From the NCBI GenBank assembly GCA_021789565.1, contig JAJYJL010000297.1:1-8131 (forward strand): a stretch of 8,131 bases of DNA. Direction: 5' to 3'. The notes under the pieces are model-generated. The model was not told the DNA's origin. It made no database searches and saw only the letters and a list, made by a program, of their open reading frames with translations. The position numbers and the translations under genes were made by a program. The DNA is from Acidobacteriota bacterium (GTDB taxonomy: Bacteria > Acidobacteriota > Terriglobia > UBA7540). Shown here one piece after another: positions 6,548-8,131 of the stretch. Every line of letters begins with the position of its first letter. The stretch's first letter is position 1.

Positions 6548-7480
6548 CCGTGGAAGTGATGGCCGCTCCGTGGACTTCGTGCGTTGCATCGCCAGGAGCA
6601 GGGCGCCTTCCACAGGCTCACGTTTGAGAAGCGTGACGCGGGCGCGCGGAGCATATTCGTGGATTCGCCGGGTAAACGCACGACGTATCAGAGTGCTCGA
6701 TTGGAAAATGCCCCCGGAACACACAACTGGAACCGTGCGGCGCTTCCAGCGCAGGCGCCTCATGATGGTGGTCGCCAGTTCAGCAAGATCGGCGGCGGCC
6801 TCAAGGCACAGACGGCGGGCGACCGCATCTCCTTCGCTTGCCTGTTGTTTCACGAGCGGAAAGAGTCCGGCTATTTTTTGAGGAGTCAAGGCCATGGGCA
6901 CTGCTTCCGTAATCCCGCTGATTTGAAGCTCGCGGCAGATGGCCGGGGCGAGGCTGGTTGCCTTTCCTCTGCCATCATGTGCGCGGAGCGCCGCCAAGAT
7001 GGCCTTTCGTCCCATGTCAAAACCCGAGCCCGCGTCGTCAAACTGATTGCCCCAGCCTCCTACGCGCAGAATGCCGCCCTGTCGGTCGCGGCCGAAAGCA
7101 ATGGAGCCTGTCCCGGCAATGACAATAATTCCCTGTGATTCGCCAAGCGCTGCGGCCAGGGTGATGGCTGCGTCCGTGGTGATGAGATGCGCGCGGGCGG
7201 GAATGGCTTTGCGCATCCAGCGCAGCATGCTTTGCTGGATGGGAGCGCTGTCGCCTCCGGCCAGTCCTGCGCAAACCCCGTCGAGTATTGCAGGCCGGAT
7301 GCGGGCTGCACCAAGGGCCTTGCGGTAAACGCTTGCCAGCTCGCGCTGGGAGTTCGCGGCTCCCACCTTTACCGGGTTGGAGGGCCCCGCCTTTACGCGC
7401 GCAAGCGGGGTGAGGTTTCCATCGGCGAGCCAGGCTGTGGTGTGAGTGCCGCCGCCGTCAATTCCGAGAAAGTATTTCAT
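6539..7480 (-). CDS. BadF/BcrA-type ATPase, probable N-acetylglucosamine/glucosamine kinase
   Basis: The predicted cytoplasmic kinase of the ASKHA fold would phosphorylate an amino sugar, most likely N-acetylglucosamine to its 6-phosphate, using ATP. With the start at 7480 it has 313 residues, a normal length. The phosphate-1 motif is FLGIDGGGTHT (4-14). D103 in TTDA is the expected catalytic base, GTGS (123-126) belongs to the phosphate-2 loop, GGWG (141-144) precedes a DDAGSGF segment where relatives usually read GDEGSG, and CSGGIF (254-259) is the adenosine motif. The start is uncertain: the frame is open to an ATG at 7576, with further ATGs at 7513 and 7495, none with a well-placed ribosome site; 7480 was chosen because the conserved fold begins there. 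The final Gly-Cys-stop lies within repeat R5. It sits downstream of a TonB receptor on the same strand, which suggests co-transcription. Confidence 0.85.
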   Translation of the reverse strand: MKYFLGIDGGGTHTTAWLADGNLTPLARVKAGPSNPVKVGAANSQRELASVYRKALGAARIRPAILDGVCAGLAGGDSAPIQQSMLRWMRKAIPARAHLITTDAAITLAAALGESQGIIVIAGTGSIAFGRDRQGGILRVGGWGNQFDDAGSGFDMGRKAILAALRAHDGRGKATSLAPAICRELQISGITEAVPMALTPQKIAGLFPLVKQQASEGDAVARRLCLEAAADLAELATTIMRRLRWKRRTVPVVCSGGIFQSSTLIRRAFTRRIHEYAPRARVTLLKREPVEGALLLAMQRTKSTERPSLPRGC

Positions 7481-7594
7481 GGTCAGAGTAGGCATGATGG
7501 CCTGTGAATGCATTCCAGTCAAGAGCCGGGAAAGGTGGGGAGGAAGACCCTCCTTGAAAACCTTTGCTCGGGGCATTCCTTATTCTGCGGCAGG
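7481..7594 (-). other. Inter-gene gap with small hairpin between receptor and kinase
   Basis: On the minus strand this follows the receptor stop. GGAGG/CCTCC (7539-7553) forms a 5-bp hairpin with a 5-base loop. If the kinase begins at 7576 instead of 7480 most of this would be coding. No promoter was recognised, so read-through from the receptor is the simplest arrangement. Confidence 0.3.
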
Positions 7595-8131
7595 CTAATT
7601 TTTGCCCAACAGGCGCAACTGTCCTGTGAGCGAACGGCCTCCGGTGCTGCCGTAGGTTAAGAAGGTGGGTGAATCGATGTTGTTGTCGACGGCGTATGGG
7701 TTATGGCGGTCGGTGATGTCGTCAAAACCGGCGCGAAGTTGCCAGCGAAAACCGAAAAGGGAAATGCGCCGCTCCAGCGCCATGTTGAGCGAGAAAAAGG
7801 CGGGATAACGCAGTCGATCAGGCGGGCCCACCAACTCCTGGTCCTCATTGACGACGCTGAAGGGGAAGCCCTGGTGCCAGTCCAGAGTGTAGGCAAGGTC
7901 GAACTGCCTGACGAGAGGCAGAATTCCCCAGGAAACAATGCGGTTGGGCGTGTCCCATGGCAACGGGCCGGCTCCCTGCGGGCTGAAATAAGGATTGAGC
8001 AGGTTGAAATCGAGGACCGCGTTCGACCGTGAGTTCGAGTGCGTGTAGGAGGCGTAAATAACGTGCCCCCTACGGAATCGACGCCGCACGGAAACATCCA
8101 CAGCGTCATAACGGTCGCGGCGCGTACTTTC
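7595..8131 (-). CDS. TonB-dependent outer-membrane receptor, C-terminal end (Oar-like), partial
   Basis: Only the last 178 residues are in the window and the frame is open to the right edge. It shows the alternating polar and aromatic strands of an outer-membrane beta-barrel, for example VIYASYTHSNSRSN, FDLAYTLDWHQGFPFSV and FRWQLRAGFDDITDRHNP. The sequence ends DSPTFLTYGSTGGRSLTGQLRLLGKN, broken here as DSPTFLTYG and GRSLTGQLRLLGKN, which resembles the ends of large acidobacterial TonB receptors with a carboxypeptidase-like N-terminal domain. Such proteins import oligosaccharides or other large solutes with TonB energy. The plug, TonB box and N-terminal domain lie outside the window, so the substrate is unknown. 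The terminal residue is Asn instead of the usual aromatic one for the barrel-assembly signal. The adjacent downstream kinase and the mannosidase beyond it suggest a glycan substrate. Confidence 0.8.
   Translation of the reverse strand, partial: ESTRRDRYDAVDVSVRRRFRRGHVIYASYTHSNSRSNAVLDFNLLNPYFSPQGAGPLPWDTPNRIVSWGILPLVRQFDLAYTLDWHQGFPFSVVNEDQELVGPPDRLRYPAFFSLNMALERRISLFGFRWQLRAGFDDITDRHNPYAVDNNIDSPTFLTYGSTGGRSLTGQLRLLGKN

Noticed and set aside
6584..7138. 184-residue plus-strand open frame
   Set aside because: It is antisense to the amino-sugar kinase, whose minus-strand frame has all nucleotide-binding motifs.

Overview
The window is GC-rich bacterial DNA. An Oar-like TonB-dependent receptor end, a signal-bearing GH38 mannosidase and a heavy load of short palindromic repeats beginning GTCATYCTGAG and ending CTCGGAATGAC together suggest an Acidobacteriota (Terriglobia-like) soil bacterium. 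This placement is inference from gene style and remembered repeat types; no rRNA or other marker is present.

Layout. Positions 1-995 (minus) hold most of an FAD/NADPH oxidoreductase of the ferredoxin-NADP reductase (FprA/adrenodoxin reductase) type, cut by the left edge. Positions 996-1640 carry no convincing gene but contain an AT-richer patch of degenerate repeats whose minus-strand reading gives recurring KNEPE/LLKT words. Positions 1640-2810 are a repeat-rich accessory patch: a full and a half copy of a REP-like palindrome, a small GIY-YIG nuclease gene (1791-2102, minus) whose stop codon lies inside the half copy, another full copy with a duplicated right end, further palindromes, a truncated DNA methyltransferase remnant, and a 65-bp perfect-ended palindrome. 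Positions 3043-6399 (plus) encode a large GH38 alpha-mannosidase. A 146-bp nested palindromic element (6402-6547) separates it from a convergent BadF-type amino-sugar kinase gene (minus, stop at 6539). Upstream of the kinase on the same strand is the C-terminal end of a TonB-dependent outer-membrane receptor (7595-8131, cut by the right edge).

How the genes may work together (inference): receptor, mannosidase and kinase look like parts of a glycan-scavenging locus. The receptor would import oligosaccharide, the exported mannosidase would trim alpha-mannosides, and the kinase would phosphorylate a released amino sugar such as N-acetylglucosamine. The reductase at the left is unrelated housekeeping redox metabolism.

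The most interesting signal is the relation between the palindromes and genes. In two places a repeat reaches into a gene and supplies its stop codon, and one of those genes is a stand-alone GIY-YIG nuclease bracketed by copies of the repeat. This invites, but does not prove, the idea of a nuclease-linked REP-like mobile family.
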